This document shows positions 1-12,500 of a stretch of DNA of 64,000 nt, piece by piece. The stretch is taken from contig NC_079480.1 in the NCBI RefSeq assembly GCF_026230105.1, forward strand, positions 21,680,488 through 21,744,487, written 5' to 3'. Position 1 is the first letter of the stretch. Every line of letters begins with the position of its first letter. The notes beneath the pieces are model-generated. The model was not told the origin of the DNA. It saw only the letters and a list, made by a program, of their open reading frames with translations, and ran no database searches. Source of the stretch: Diorhabda sublineata. Its lineage: Eukaryota > Arthropoda > Insecta > Coleoptera > Chrysomelidae. The position numbers were made by a program, and so were the translations under genes.

Positions 1-727
1 CTTTATCAGATATCAACGAATAACATCCATTGAAGCTCATTGAGGTCAACTGTCACTTTGTGTTAATTGAAAATTTTTAAAGTCTATCTTCCTAATTTGA
101 AGTTAAATTTCAACATTTCTCATATATTTGAGTGAGTTTGCATCTAACTTTGTCAGATATCGTCGATTAACATCCTTTGAAGCCCATTGAGGGCAACTGT
201 CACTTTGTGTTAATTGAAAATTTTCAAAGTCTATCTTCCTCATTCGAAGTCGAATTTCAACATTTCTCATATATTTGAGTGAGTTTGCATCTAACTTCTT
301 CAGATATCATCGAATAACATCCATTGAAGTTCATTGAGCTCAACTGTCACTTTGTGATAATTGAAAATTTTCAAAGTCTATCTTCCTAATTTGAAGTCGA
401 ATTTCAACATTTCTTATATATTTGAGTGAGTTTGCATCTAACTTTATCAGATATCAACGAATAACATCCATTGAAGCTCATTGAGGTCAACTGTCACTTT
501 GTGTTAATTGAAAATTTTTAAAGTCTATCTTCCTAATTTGAAGTCAAATTTCAACATTTCTCATATATTTGAGTGAGTTTGCATCTAACTTTGTCAGATA
601 TCGTCGATTAACATCCTTTGAAGCCCATTGAGGTCAACTGTCAATTTGTGTTAATTGAAAATTTTCAAAGTCTATCTTCCTAATTTGAAGTCGAATTTCA
701 ACATTTCTCATATATTTGAGTGAGTTT
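1..727. repeat. Trimeric higher-order repeat, A-G-B monomer order (441 bp)
   Basis: Monomers starting near -7, 140, 287, 434 and 581 run A, G, B, A, G. A carries ATCAACGAATAAC and AAGTCAAATTT. G carries CGTCGATTAAC and AAGCCCATTG. B carries CATCGAATAAC, GTTCATTGAGCTC and GTGATAATTG. The same type therefore returns every third monomer, 441 bp. The order breaks at 728, where an A-like unit follows G directly. The G unit at 140 has GAGGGCAAC instead of GAGGTCAAC. Confidence 0.75.
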
Positions 728-833
728 GCATCTAACTTTATCAGATATCAACGAATAACATCCATTGAAGCTTATTGAGGTCAACTGTCACTTTGTGTTA
801 ATTGAAAATTTTCGAAGTCTATCTTCCTCATTC

Positions 834-2007
834 GAAGTCGAATTTCAACATTTCTCATATATTTGAGTGAGTTTGCATCTAACTTTTTCAGATATCATCG
901 AATAACATCCATTGAAGCTCATTGAGGTCAACTGTCAATTTGTGTTAATTGAAAATTTTCAAAGTCTATCTTCCTAATTTGAAGTCGAATTTCAACATTT
1001 CTTATATATTTGAGTGAATTTGCATCTAACTTTGTCAGATATCGTCGATTAACATACTTTGAAACCCATTGAGGTCAACGGTCACTTTGTGATAATTGAA
1101 AATTTTCAATGTCTATCTTCCTAATCTGAAGTCAAATTTCAACATTTCTCATATATTTGAGTGAGTTTGCATCTATCTTTATCAGATATCATCGAATAAC
1201 ATCCATTGAAGTTCATTGAGCTCAACTGTCACTTTGTGATAATTGAAAATTTTCAAAGTCTATCTTCCTAATTTGAAGTCGAATTTCAACATTTCTCATA
1301 TATCTGAGTGAGTTTGCATCTAACTTTATCAGATATCATCGAATAACATCCATTGAAGCTCATTGAGTTCAACTGTCACTTTGTGATAATTGAAAATTTT
1401 CAAAGTCTATCTTCCTAATTTGATGTCGAATTCCAACATTTCCTATATATTTGAATGAGTTTGTATCTAACTTTATCAGATATCATCCAATAACATCCAG
1501 TGAAGTTCATTGAGCTCAACTGTCACTTTGTGATAATTGAAAATTTTCGAAGTCTATCTTCCTAATTTGAAGTCGAATTCCAACATTTCTTATATATTGG
1601 AGTGAGTTTGCATCTAACTTTATCAGATATCATCGAATAACATCCATTGATGCTCATTGAGGTCAACTGTCACTTTGTGATAATTAGAAATTTTCAAAGT
1701 CTGTCTTCCTAATTTGAAGTCGAATTTCAACATTTCTCATATATTTGAGTGAGTTTGCATCTAACTTTTTCAGATATCATCGAATAACATCCATTGAAGC
1801 TCATTGAGGTCAACTGTCAATTTGTGTTAATTGAAAATTTTCAAAGTCTATCTTCCTAATTTGAAGTCGAATTTCAACATTTCTTATATATTTGAGTGAA
1901 TTTGCATCTAACTTTGTCAGATATCGTCGATTAACATACTTTGAAACCCATTGAGGTCAACGGTCACTTTGTGATAATTGAAAATTTTCAATGTCTATCT
2001 TCCTAAT
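834..2007. repeat. Two-monomer block duplicated at 882-bp offset (6 monomers)
   Basis: Bases 834-1125 and 1716-2007 match apparently without difference, at an offset of 882 bp (6 x 147). Both carry the rare GAGTGAATTTGC at the end of one monomer, then CATACTTTGAAACCC and CAACGGTC in the next. They diverge at 1126 (C) versus 2008 (T). The GAAACCC / CAACGGTC monomer type appears many times further right, up to about 42.2 kb. Confidence 0.8.
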
Positions 2008-2050
2008 TTGAAGTCGAATTTCAACTTTCCTTAGATATTTGACTGAGTTT

Positions 2051-2342
2051 GCATCTAACTTGTCAGATATCATCGAATAACATCCATTGAAGCCCATTGA
2101 GTTCAACTGTCACTTTGTGTTGATTGGAAATTTTCAATGTCTATCTTCCTAATTTGAAGTCGAATTTCAACTTTCCTTAGATATTTGACTGAGTTTGCAT
2201 CTAACTTGTCAGATATCATCGAATAACATCCATTGAAGCCCATTGAGTTCAACTGTCACTTTGTGTTGATTGGAAATTTTCAAAGTCTATCTTCCTAATC
2301 TGAAGTCAAATTTCAACATTTCTCATATATTTGAGTGAGTTT
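2051..2342. repeat. Two consecutive 146-bp monomers sharing a 1-bp deletion
   Basis: GCATC starts lie at 2051, 2197 and 2343, giving two units of 146 bp. Both read CTAACTTGTCAG where the usual form is CTAACTTTGTCAG. Both also have ATATTTGACTGAG upstream and TTGATTGGAAATTTT. The adjacent units are nearly identical, so the deletion arose once and was copied by single-monomer tandem duplication. Confidence 0.85.
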
Positions 2343-2774
2343 GCATCTATCTTTATCAGATATCATCGAATAACATCCATTGAAGTTCATTGAGCTCAAC
2401 TGTCACTTTGTGATAATTGAAAATTTTCAAAGTCTATCTTCCTAATTTGAAGTCGAATTTCAACATTTCTCATATATCTGAGTGAGTTTGCATCTAACTT
2501 TATCAGATATCATCGAATAACATCCATTGAAGCTCATTGAGTTCAACTGTCACTTTGTGATAATTGAAAATTTTCAAAGTCTATCTTCCTAATTTGATGT
2601 CGAATTCCAACATTTCCTATATATTTGAATGAGTTTGTATCTAACTTTATCAGATATCATCCAATAACATCCAGTGAAGTTCATTGAGCTCAACTGTCAC
2701 TTTGTGATAATTGAAAATTTTCGAAGTCTATCTTCCTAATTTGAAGTCGAATTCCAACATTTCTTATATATTGG

Positions 2775-3822
2775 AGTGAGTTTGCATCTAACTTTATCAG
2801 ATATCAACGAATAACATCCATTGAAGCTCATTGAGGTCAACTGTCACTTTGTGTTAATTGAAAATTTTTAAAGTCTCTCTTCCTAATTTGAAGTCAAATT
2901 TCAACATTTCTCATATATTTGAGTGCGTTTGCATCTAACTTTGTCAGATATCGTCGATTAACATCCTTTGAAGCCCATTGAGGGCAACTGTCACTTTCTG
3001 TTAATTGAAAATTTTCAAAGTCTATCTTCCTCATTCGAAGTCGAATTTCAACATTCCTCATATATTTGAGTGAGTTTGCATCTAACTTTGTCAGATATCG
3101 TCGATTAACATCCTTTGAAGCCCATTGAGGTCAACTGTCAATTTGTGTTAATTGAAAATTTTCAAAGTTTATCTTCCTAATTTGAAGTCGAATTTCAACA
3201 TTTCTTATATATTTGAGTGAGTTTGCATCTAACTTTGTCAGATATCGTCGATTAACATCCTTTGAAGCCCATTGAGGGCAACTGTCACTTTGTGTTAATT
3301 GAAAATTTTCAAAGTCTATCTTCCTCATTCGAAGTCGAATTTCAACATTTCTCATATATTTGAGTGAGTTTGCATCTAACTTCTTCAGATATCATCGAAT
3401 AACATCCATTGAAGATCATTGAGCTCAACTGTCACTTTGTGATAATTGAAAATTTTCAAAGTCTATCTTCCTAATTTGAAGTCGAATTTCAACATTTCTT
3501 ATATATTTGAGTGAGTTTGCATCTAACTTTATCAGATATCAACGAATAACATCCATTGAAGCTCATTGAGGTCAACTGTCACTTTGTGTTAATTGAAAAT
3601 TTTTAAAGTCTATCTTCCTAATTTGAAGTCAAATTTCAACATTTCTCATATATTTGAGTGAGTTTGCATCTAACTTTGTCAGATATCGTCGATTAACATC
3701 CTTTGAAGCCCATTGAGGTCAACTGTCACTTTTTGTTAATTGAAAATTTTCAAAGTCTATCTTCCTCATTCGAAGTCGAATTTCAACATTTCTCATATAT
3801 TTGAGTGAGTTTGCATCTAACT
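2775..3822. repeat. ~1.05-kb block, first of three copies
   Basis: This block recurs at 4539-5586 (offset 1764 bp, 12 monomers) and again at 9682-10729 through the 35-monomer duplication. Tags are AAGTCTCTCTTCC, GAGTGCGTTTGC, GTCACTTTCTGTT, CAACATTCCTC, AAAGTTTATC, GAAGATCATTG and CACTTTTTGTT. The copy diverges downstream at 3823 versus 5587, where the second copy has CTTCTTAAGATATC. Each copy contains one antisense open frame of 225 bp, discussed under findings; it is not a gene. Confidence 0.85.
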
Positions 3823-5282
3823 TTATCAGATATCAACGAATAACATCCATTGAAGCCCATTGAGTTCAACTGTCACTTTGTGTTGATTGGAAATTTTCAA
3901 AGTCTATCTTCCTAATCTGAAGTCAAATTTCAACATTTCTCATATATTTGAGTGAGTTTACATCTATCTTTATCAGATATCATCGAATAACATCCATTGA
4001 AGTTCATTGAGCTCAACTGTCACTTTGTGATAATTGAAAATTTTCAAAGTCTATCTTCCTAATTTGAAGTCGAATTTCAACATTTCTCATATATCTGAGT
4101 GAGTTTGCATCTAACTTTATCAGATATCATCGAATAACATCCATTGAAGCTCATTGAGTTCAACTGTCACTTTGTGATAATTGAAAATTTTCAAAGTCTA
4201 TCTTCCTAATTTGATGTCGAATTCCAACATTTCCTATATATTTGAATGAGTTTGTATCTAACTTTATCAGATATCATCCAATAACATCCAGTGAAGTTCA
4301 TTGAGCTCAACTGTCACTTTGTGATAATTGAAAATTTTCGAAGTCTATCTTCCTAATTTGAAGTCGAATTCCAACATTTCTTATATATTGGAGTGAGTTT
4401 GCATCTAACTTTGTCAGATATCATCGATTAACATCCTTTGAAGCCCATTGAGGTCAACTGTCACTTTGTGTTAATTGAAAATTTTCAAAGTCTATCTTCC
4501 TAATTTGAAGTCGAATTTCAACATTTCTTATATATTTGAGTGAGTTTGCATCTAACTTTATCAGATATCAACGAATAACATCCATTGAAGCTCATTGAGG
4601 TCAACTGTCACTTTGTGTTAATTGAAAATTTTTAAAGTCTCTCTTCCTAATTTGAAGTCAAATTTCAACATTTCTCATATATTTGAGTGCGTTTGCATCT
4701 AACTTTGTCAGATATCGTCGATTAACATCCTTTGAAGCCCATTGAGGGCAACTGTCACTTTCTGTTAATTGAAAATTTTCAAAGTCTATCTTCCTCATTC
4801 GAAGTCGAATTTCAACATTCCTCATATATTTGAGTGAGTTTGCATCTAACTTTGTCAGATATCGTCGATTAACATCCTTTGAAGCCCATTGAGGTCAACT
4901 GTCAATTTGTGTTAATTGAAAATTTTCAAAGTTTATCTTCCTAATTTGAAGTCGAATTTCAACATTTCTTATATATTTGAGTGAGTTTGCATCTAACTTT
5001 GTCAGATATCGTCGATTAACATCCTTTGAAGCCCATTGAGGGCAACTGTCACTTTGTGTTAATTGAAAATTTTCAAAGTCTATCTTCCTCATTCGAAGTC
5101 GAATTTCAACATTTCTCATATATTTGAGTGAGTTTGCATCTAACTTCTTCAGATATCATCGAATAACATCCATTGAAGATCATTGAGCTCAACTGTCACT
5201 TTGTGATAATTGAAAATTTTCAAAGTCTATCTTCCTAATTTGAAGTCGAATTTCAACATTTCTTATATATTTGAGTGAGTTT

Positions 5283-6605
5283 GCATCTAACTTTATCAGA
5301 TATCAACGAATAACATCCATTGAAGCTCATTGAGGTCAACTGTCACTTTGTGTTAATTGAAAATTTTTAAAGTCTATCTTCCTAATTTGAAGTCAAATTT
5401 CAACATTTCTCATATATTTGAGTGAGTTTGCATCTAACTTTGTCAGATATCGTCGATTAACATCCTTTGAAGCCCATTGAGGTCAACTGTCACTTTTTGT
5501 TAATTGAAAATTTTCAAAGTCTATCTTCCTCATTCGAAGTCGAATTTCAACATTTCTCATATATTTGAGTGAGTTTGCATCTAACTTCTTAAGATATCAT
5601 CGAATAACATCCATTGAAGTTCATTGAGCTCAACTGTCACTTTGTGATAATTGAAAATTTTCAAAGTCTATCTTCCTAATTTGAAGTCGAATTCCAACAT
5701 TTCTTATATATTGGAGTGAGTTTGCATCTAACTTTATCAGATATCAACGAATAACATCCATTGAAGCTCATTGAGGTCAACTGTCACTTTGTGTTAATTG
5801 AAAATTTTTAAAGTCTATCTTCCTAATTTGAAGTCAAATTTCAACATTTCTCATATATTTGAGTGAGTTTGCATCTAACTTTGTCAGATATCGTCGATTA
5901 ACATCCTTTGAAGCCCATTGAGGTCAACTGTCACTTTGTGTTAATTGAAAATTTTCAAAGTCTATCTTCCTCAATCGAAGTCGAATTTCAACATTTCTCA
6001 TATATTTGAGTGAGTTTGCATCTAACTTCTTCAGATATCATCGAATAACATCCATTGAAGTTCATTGAGCTCAACTGTCACTTTGTGATAATTGAAAATT
6101 TTCAAATTCTATCTTCCTAATTTGAAGTCGAATTTTAACATTTCTTATATATTTGAGTGAGTTTGCATCTAACTTTATCAGATATCAACGAATAACATCC
6201 ATTGAAGCTCATTGAGGTCAACTGTCACTTTGTGTTAATTGAAAATTTTTAAAGTCTATCTTCCTAATTTGAAGTCAAATTTCAACATTTCTCATATATT
6301 TGAGTGAGTTTGCATCTAACTTTGTCAGATATCGTCGATTAACATCCTATGAAGCCCATTGAGGTCAACTGTCACTTTGTGTTAATTGAAAATTTTCAAA
6401 GTCTATCTTCCTCATTCGAAGTCGAATTTCAACATTTCTCATATATTTGAGTGAGTTTGCATCTAACTTCTTCAGATATCATCGAATAACATCCAATGAA
6501 GTTCATTGAGCTCAACTGTCACTTTGTGATAATTGAAAATTTTCAAAGTCTATCTTCCTAATTTGATGTCGAATTCCAACATTTCTTATATATTCGAATG
6601 AGTTT
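5283..6605. repeat. Three successive A-G-B trimers (3 x 441 bp)
   Basis: The A marker ATCAACG falls at 441-bp spacing (CAACG at 5304, 5745 and 6186). Each A is followed by a G unit (CGTCGATTAAC) and a B unit with CATCTAACTTCTT and GAGCTC. This gives nine monomers in three ordered trimers. Small differences separate them: CTTAAG in the first B unit, CTCAATCG in the second G unit, CATCCTATGAAG in the third G unit. The stretch recurs at 10426-11748 inside copy 2. Confidence 0.8.
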
Positions 6606-7634
6606 GCATCTAACTTTATCAGATATCATCCAATAACATCCAGTGAAGTTCATTGAGCTCAACTGTCACTTTGTGATAATTGAAAATTTTCAAAGTCTAT
6701 CGTCCTAATTTGAAGTCGAATTTCAACATTTCTTATATATTTGAGTGAGTTTGCATCTAACTTTATCAGATATCATCGAATAACATCCATTGAAGCTCAT
6801 TGAGGTCAACTGTCACTTTGTGATAATTAGAAATTTTCAAAGTCTGTCTTCCTAATTTGAAGTCGAATTTCAACATTTCTCATATATTTGAGTGAGTTTG
6901 CATCTAACTTTGTCAGATATCATCGATTAACATCCTTTGAAGCCAATTGAGGTTGACTGTCACTTTGTGTTAATTGAAAATTTTCAAAGTCTATCTTCCT
7001 CATTCGAAGTCGAATTTCAACATTTCTCATATATTTGAGTGAGTTTGCATCTAACTTTTTCAGATATCATCGAATAACATCCATTGAAGCTTATTGAGGT
7101 CAACTGTCACTTTGTGATAATTGAAAATTTTCAAAGTCTATCTTCCTAATTTGAAGTCGAATTCCAACATTTCTTATATATTGGAGTGAGTTTGCATCTA
7201 ACTTTATCAGATATCATCGAATAACATCCATTGAAGCTCATTGAGGTCAACTGTCACTTTGTGATAATTAGAAATTTTCAAAGTCTGTCTTCCTAATTTG
7301 AAGTCGAATTTCAACATTTCTCATATATTTGAGTGAGTTTGCATCTAACTTTGTCAGATATCATCGATTAACATCCTTTGAAGCCCATTGAGGTCAACTG
7401 TCACTTTGTGTTAATTGAAAATTTTCAAAGTCTATCTTCCTCATTCGAAGTCGAATTTCAACATTTCTCATATATTTGAGTGAGTTTGCATCTAACTTTT
7501 TCAGATATCATCGAATAACATCCATTGAAGCTTATTGAGGTCAACTGTCACTTTGTGTTAATTGAAAATTTTTAAAGTCTATCTTCCTAATTTGAAGTCA
7601 AATTTCAACATTTCTCATATATTTGAGTGAGTTT

Positions 7635-7926
7635 GCATCTAACTTAGTCAGATATCGTCGATTAACATCCTTTGAAGCCCATTGAGGTCAACTGTCACTT
7701 TGTGTTAATTGAAAATTTTCAATGTCCATTTCCTCATTCGAAGTCGAATTTCAACATTTCTCATATATTTGAGTGAGTTTGCATCTAACTTATCAGATAT
7801 CAACGAATAACATCCATTGAAGCTCATTGAGGTCAACTGTCACTTTGTGTTAATTGAAAATTTTTAAAGTCTATCTTCCTAATTTGAAGTCAAATTTCAA
7901 CATTTCTCATATATTTGAGTGAGTTT
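7635..7926. repeat. Two adjacent 146-bp monomers (lineage tag)
   Basis: GCATC starts at 7635, 7781 and 7927 give two 146-bp units. The first reads AATGTCCATTTCCTC, one base short of the normal form with ATCTTCCTC. The second reads CTAACTTATCAG, one base short of CTAACTTTATCAG. The pair recurs at 12778-13069 and explains why the 35-monomer period is 5143 rather than 5145 bp. Confidence 0.85.
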
Positions 7927-9566
7927 GCATCTAACTTTGTCAGATATCGTCGATTAACATCCTTTGAAGTCCATTGAGGTCAACTGTCACTTTGTGTTAA
8001 TTGAAAATTTTCAAAGTCTATCTTCCTCATTCGAAGTCGAATTTCAACATTTCTCATATATTTGAGTGAGTTTGCATCTAACTTCTTCAGATATCATCGA
8101 ATAACATCCATTGAAGTTCATTGAGCTCAACTGTCACTTTGTGATAATTGAAAATTTTCAAAGTCTATCTTCCTAATTTGAAGTCGAATTCCAACATTTC
8201 TTATATATTGGAGTGAGTTTGCATCTAACTTTATCAGATATCATCGAATAACATCCAGTGAAGTTCATTGAGCTCAACTGTCACTTTGTGATATTTGAAA
8301 ATTTTCAAAGTCTATCTTCCTAAATTGAAGTCGAATTTCAACATTTCTTATATATTTGAGTGAGTTTGCATCTAACTTTATCAGATATCATCGAATAACA
8401 TCCAATGACGCTAATTGAGGTCAACTGTCACTTTGTGTTATTTGAAAATTTTCAAAGTCTATCTTCCTAATTTGAAGTCGAATTTCAACATTTCTCATAT
8501 ATCTGAGTGAGTTTGCATCTAACTTTATCAGATATCATCGAATAACATCCATTGAAGCTCATTGAGTTCAACTGTCACTTTGTGATAATTAGAAATTTTC
8601 AAAGTCTGTCTTCCTAATTTGAAGTCGAATTTCAACATTTCTCATATATTTGAGTGAGTTTGCATCTAACTTTGTCAGATATCATCGATTAACATCCTTT
8701 GAAGCCAATTGAGGTTGACTGTCACTTTGTGTTAATTGAAAATTTTCAAAGTCTATCTTCCTCATTCGAAGTCGAATTTCAACATTTCTCATATATTTGA
8801 GTGAGTTTGCATCTAACTTTTTCAGATATCATCGAATAACATCCATTGAAGCTTATTGAGGTCAACTGTCACTTTGTGTTAATTGAAAATTTTTAAAGTC
8901 TATCTTCCTAATTTGAAGTCAAATTTCAACATTTCTCATATATTTGAGTGAGTTTGCATCTAACTTAGTCAGATATCGTCGATTAACATCCATTGAAGTT
9001 CATTGAGCTCAACTGTCACTTTGTGATAATTGAAAATTTTCAAAGTCTATCTTCCTAATTTGAAGTCGAATTCCAACATTTCTTATATATTGGAGTGAGT
9101 TTGCATCTAACTTTATCAGATATCATCGAATAACATCCATTGAAGCTCATTGAGGTCAACTGTCACTTTGTGATAATTAGAAATTTTCAAAGTCTGTCTT
9201 CCTAATTTGAAGTCGAATTTCAACATTTCTCATATATTTGAGTGAGTTTGCATCTAACTTTGTCAGATATCATCGATTAACATCCTTTGAAGCCCATTGA
9301 GGTCAACTCTCACTTTGTGTTAATTGAAAATTTTCAAAGTCTATCTTCCTCATTCGAAGTCGAATTTCAACATTTCTCATATATTTGAGTGAGTTTGCAT
9401 CTAACTTTTTCAGATATCATCGAATAACATCCATTGAAGCTTATTGAGGTCAACTGTCACTTTGTGTTAATTGAAAATTTTTAAAGTCTATCTTCCTAAT
9501 TTGAAGTCAAATTTCAACATTTCTCATATATTTGAGTGAGTTTGCATCTAACTTAGTCAGATATCG

Positions 9567-12500
9567 TCGATTAACATCCTTTGAAGCCCATTGAGGTCAA
9601 CTGTCACTTTGTGTTAATTGAAAATTTTCAAAGTCTATCTTCCTAATTTGAAGTCGAATTTCAACATTTCTTATATATTTGAGTGAGTTTGCATCTAACT
9701 TTATCAGATATCAACGAATAACATCCATTGAAGCTCATTGAGGTCAACTGTCACTTTGTGTTAATTGAAAATTTTTAAAGTCTCTCTTCCTAATTTGAAG
9801 TCAAATTTCAACATTTCTCATATATTTGAGTGCGTTTGCATCTAACTTTGTCAGATATCGTCGATTAACATCCTTTGAAGCCCATTGAGGGCAACTGTCA
9901 CTTTCTGTTAATTGAAAATTTTCAAAGTCTATCTTCCTCATTCGAAGTCGAATTTCAACATTCCTCATATATTTGAGTGAGTTTGCATCTAACTTTGTCA
10001 GATATCGTCGATTAACATCCTTTGAAGCCCATTGAGGTCAACTGTCAATTTGTGTTAATTGAAAATTTTCAAAGTTTATCTTCCTAATTTGAAGTCGAAT
10101 TTCAACATTTCTTATATATTTGAGTGAGTTTGCATCTAACTTTGTCAGATATCGTCGATTAACATCCTTTGAAGCCCATTGAGGGCAACTGTCACTTTGT
10201 GTTAATTGAAAATTTTCAAAGTCTATCTTCCTCATTCGAAGTCGAATTTCAACATTTCTCATATATTTGAGTGAGTTTGCATCTAACTTCTTCAGATATC
10301 ATCGAATAACATCCATTGAAGATCATTGAGCTCAACTGTCACTTTGTGATAATTGAAAATTTTCAAAGTCTATCTTCCTAATTTGAAGTCGAATTTCAAC
10401 ATTTCTTATATATTTGAGTGAGTTTGCATCTAACTTTATCAGATATCAACGAATAACATCCATTGAAGCTCATTGAGGTCAACTGTCACTTTGTGTTAAT
10501 TGAAAATTTTTAAAGTCTATCTTCCTAATTTGAAGTCAAATTTCAACATTTCTCATATATTTGAGTGAGTTTGCATCTAACTTTGTCAGATATCGTCGAT
10601 TAACATCCTTTGAAGCCCATTGAGGTCAACTGTCACTTTTTGTTAATTGAAAATTTTCAAAGTCTATCTTCCTCATTCGAAGTCGAATTTCAACATTTCT
10701 CATATATTTGAGTGAGTTTGCATCTAACTTCTTAAGATATCATCGAATAACATCCATTGAAGTTCATTGAGCTCAACTGTCACTTTGTGATAATTGAAAA
10801 TTTTCAAAGTCTATCTTCCTAATTTGAAGTCGAATTCCAACATTTCTTATATATTGGAGTGAGTTTGCATCTAACTTTATCAGATATCAACGAATAACAT
10901 CCATTGAAGCTCATTGAGGTCAACTGTCACTTTGTGTTAATTGAAAATTTTTAAAGTCTATCTTCCTAATTTGAAGTCAAATTTCAACATTTCTCATATA
11001 TTTGAGTGAGTTTGCATCTAACTTTGTCAGATATCGTCGATTAACATCCTTTGAAGCCCATTGAGGTCAACTGTCACTTTGTGTTAATTGAAAATTTTCA
11101 AAGTCTATCTTCCTCAATCGAAGTCGAATTTCAACATTTCTCATATATTTGAGTGAGTTTGCATCTAACTTCTTCAGATATCATCGAATAACATCCATTG
11201 AAGTTCATTGAGCTCAACTGTCACTTTGTGATAATTGAAAATTTTCAAATTCTATCTTCCTAATTTGAAGTCGAATTTTAACATTTCTTATATATTTGAG
11301 TGAGTTTGCATCTAACTTTATCAGATATCAACGAATAACATCCATTGAAGCTCATTGAGGTCAACTGTCACTTTGTGTTAATTGAAAATTTTTAAAGTCT
11401 ATCTTCCTAATTTGAAGTCAAATTTCAACATTTCTCATATATTTGAGTGAGTTTGCATCTAACTTTGTCAGATATCGTCGATTAACATCCTATGAAGCCC
11501 ATTGAGGTCAACTGTCACTTTGTGTTAATTGAAAATTTTCAAAGTCTATCTTCCTCATTCGAAGTCGAATTTCAACATTTCTCATATATTTGAGTGAGTT
11601 TGCATCTAACTTCTTCAGATATCATCGAATAACATCCAATGAAGTTCATTGAGCTCAACTGTCACTTTGTGATAATTGAAAATTTTCAAAGTCTATCTTC
11701 CTAATTTGATGTCGAATTCCAACATTTCTTATATATTCGAATGAGTTTGCATCTAACTTTATCAGATATCATCCAATAACATCCAGTGAAGTTCATTGAG
11801 CTCAACTGTCACTTTGTGATAATTGAAAATTTTCAAAGTCTATCGTCCTAATTTGAAGTCGAATTTCAACATTTCTTATATATTTGAGTGAGTTTGCATC
11901 TAACTTTATCAGATATCATCGAATAACATCCATTGAAGCTCATTGAGGTCAACTGTCACTTTGTGATAATTAGAAATTTTCAAAGTCTGTCTTCCTAATT
12001 TGAAGTCGAATTTCAACATTTCTCATATATTTGAGTGAGTTTGCATCTAACTTTGTCAGATATCATCGATTAACATCCTTTGAAGCCAATTGAGGTTGAC
12101 TGTCACTTTGTGTTAATTGAAAATTTTCAAAGTCTATCTTCCTCATTCGAAGTCGAATTTCAACATTTCTCATATATTTGAGTGAGTTTGCATCTAACTT
12201 TTTCAGATATCATCGAATAACATCCATTGAAGCTTATTGAGGTCAACTGTCACTTTGTGATAATTGAAAATTTTCAAAGTCTATCTTCCTAATTTGAAGT
12301 CGAATTCCAACATTTCTTATATATTGGAGTGAGTTTGCATCTAACTTTATCAGATATCATCGAATAACATCCATTGAAGCTCATTGAGGTCAACTGTCAC
12401 TTTGTGATAATTAGAAATTTTCAAAGTCTGTCTTCCTAATTTGAAGTCGAATTTCAACATTTCTCATATATTTGAGTGAGTTTGCATCTAACTTTGTCAG

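Larger units (their letters stand above)
1112..4410. repeat. Three dispersed copies of a ~3.5-monomer block
   Basis: Copies lie at about 1112-1629, 2286-2803 (offset 1174 bp, 8 monomers minus 2) and 3837-4410. The last is offset 1617 bp, 11 monomers, from 2220-2793. Shared tags in order are CCTAATCTGAAG, ATCTATCTTTATC, ATATCTGAGTGAG, TTTGATGTCGAATTCC, GAGTTTGTATC and CATCCAGTGAAG. The third copy has a private change, GAGTTTACATC, near 3959. The 2-bp deficit in the first offset comes from the two short monomers at 2051-2342. Confidence 0.8.
4424..9566. repeat. 35-monomer duplication (5143 bp), copy 1
   Basis: Every rare tag here recurs exactly 5143 bp downstream: CTTCTTAAGATATC (5591 and 10734), CACTTTTTGTT, AATGTCCATTTCC, CTAACTTATCAG, GTGATATTTG, CTAAATTGAAG and AACTCTCAC. 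5143 equals 35 x 147 minus 2. The two missing bases are the 1-bp deletions in the monomers starting at 7635 and 7781. The left edge is set by a mismatch at 4423 versus 9566. I saw no substitutions between copies at the points compared, which suggests a recent duplication, or an assembly event. Confidence 0.88.

Noticed and set aside
261..275. TATATAT-containing segment as a TATA-box promoter in each monomer
   Set aside because: CATATATTTGAG is AT-rich by composition and is not paired with any other promoter element or open frame; there is no evidence of transcription in the sequence itself.
3131..3355. Minus-strand 74-residue open frame, with identical copies at 4895-5119 and 10038-10262
   Set aside because: It spans one and a half satellite monomers, has a 49-residue internal repeat that simply mirrors the 147-bp unit, lacks any promoter or conserved domain, and is open only because one consensus TGA is mutated. 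The three copies are explained by block duplication, not by conservation of a protein.
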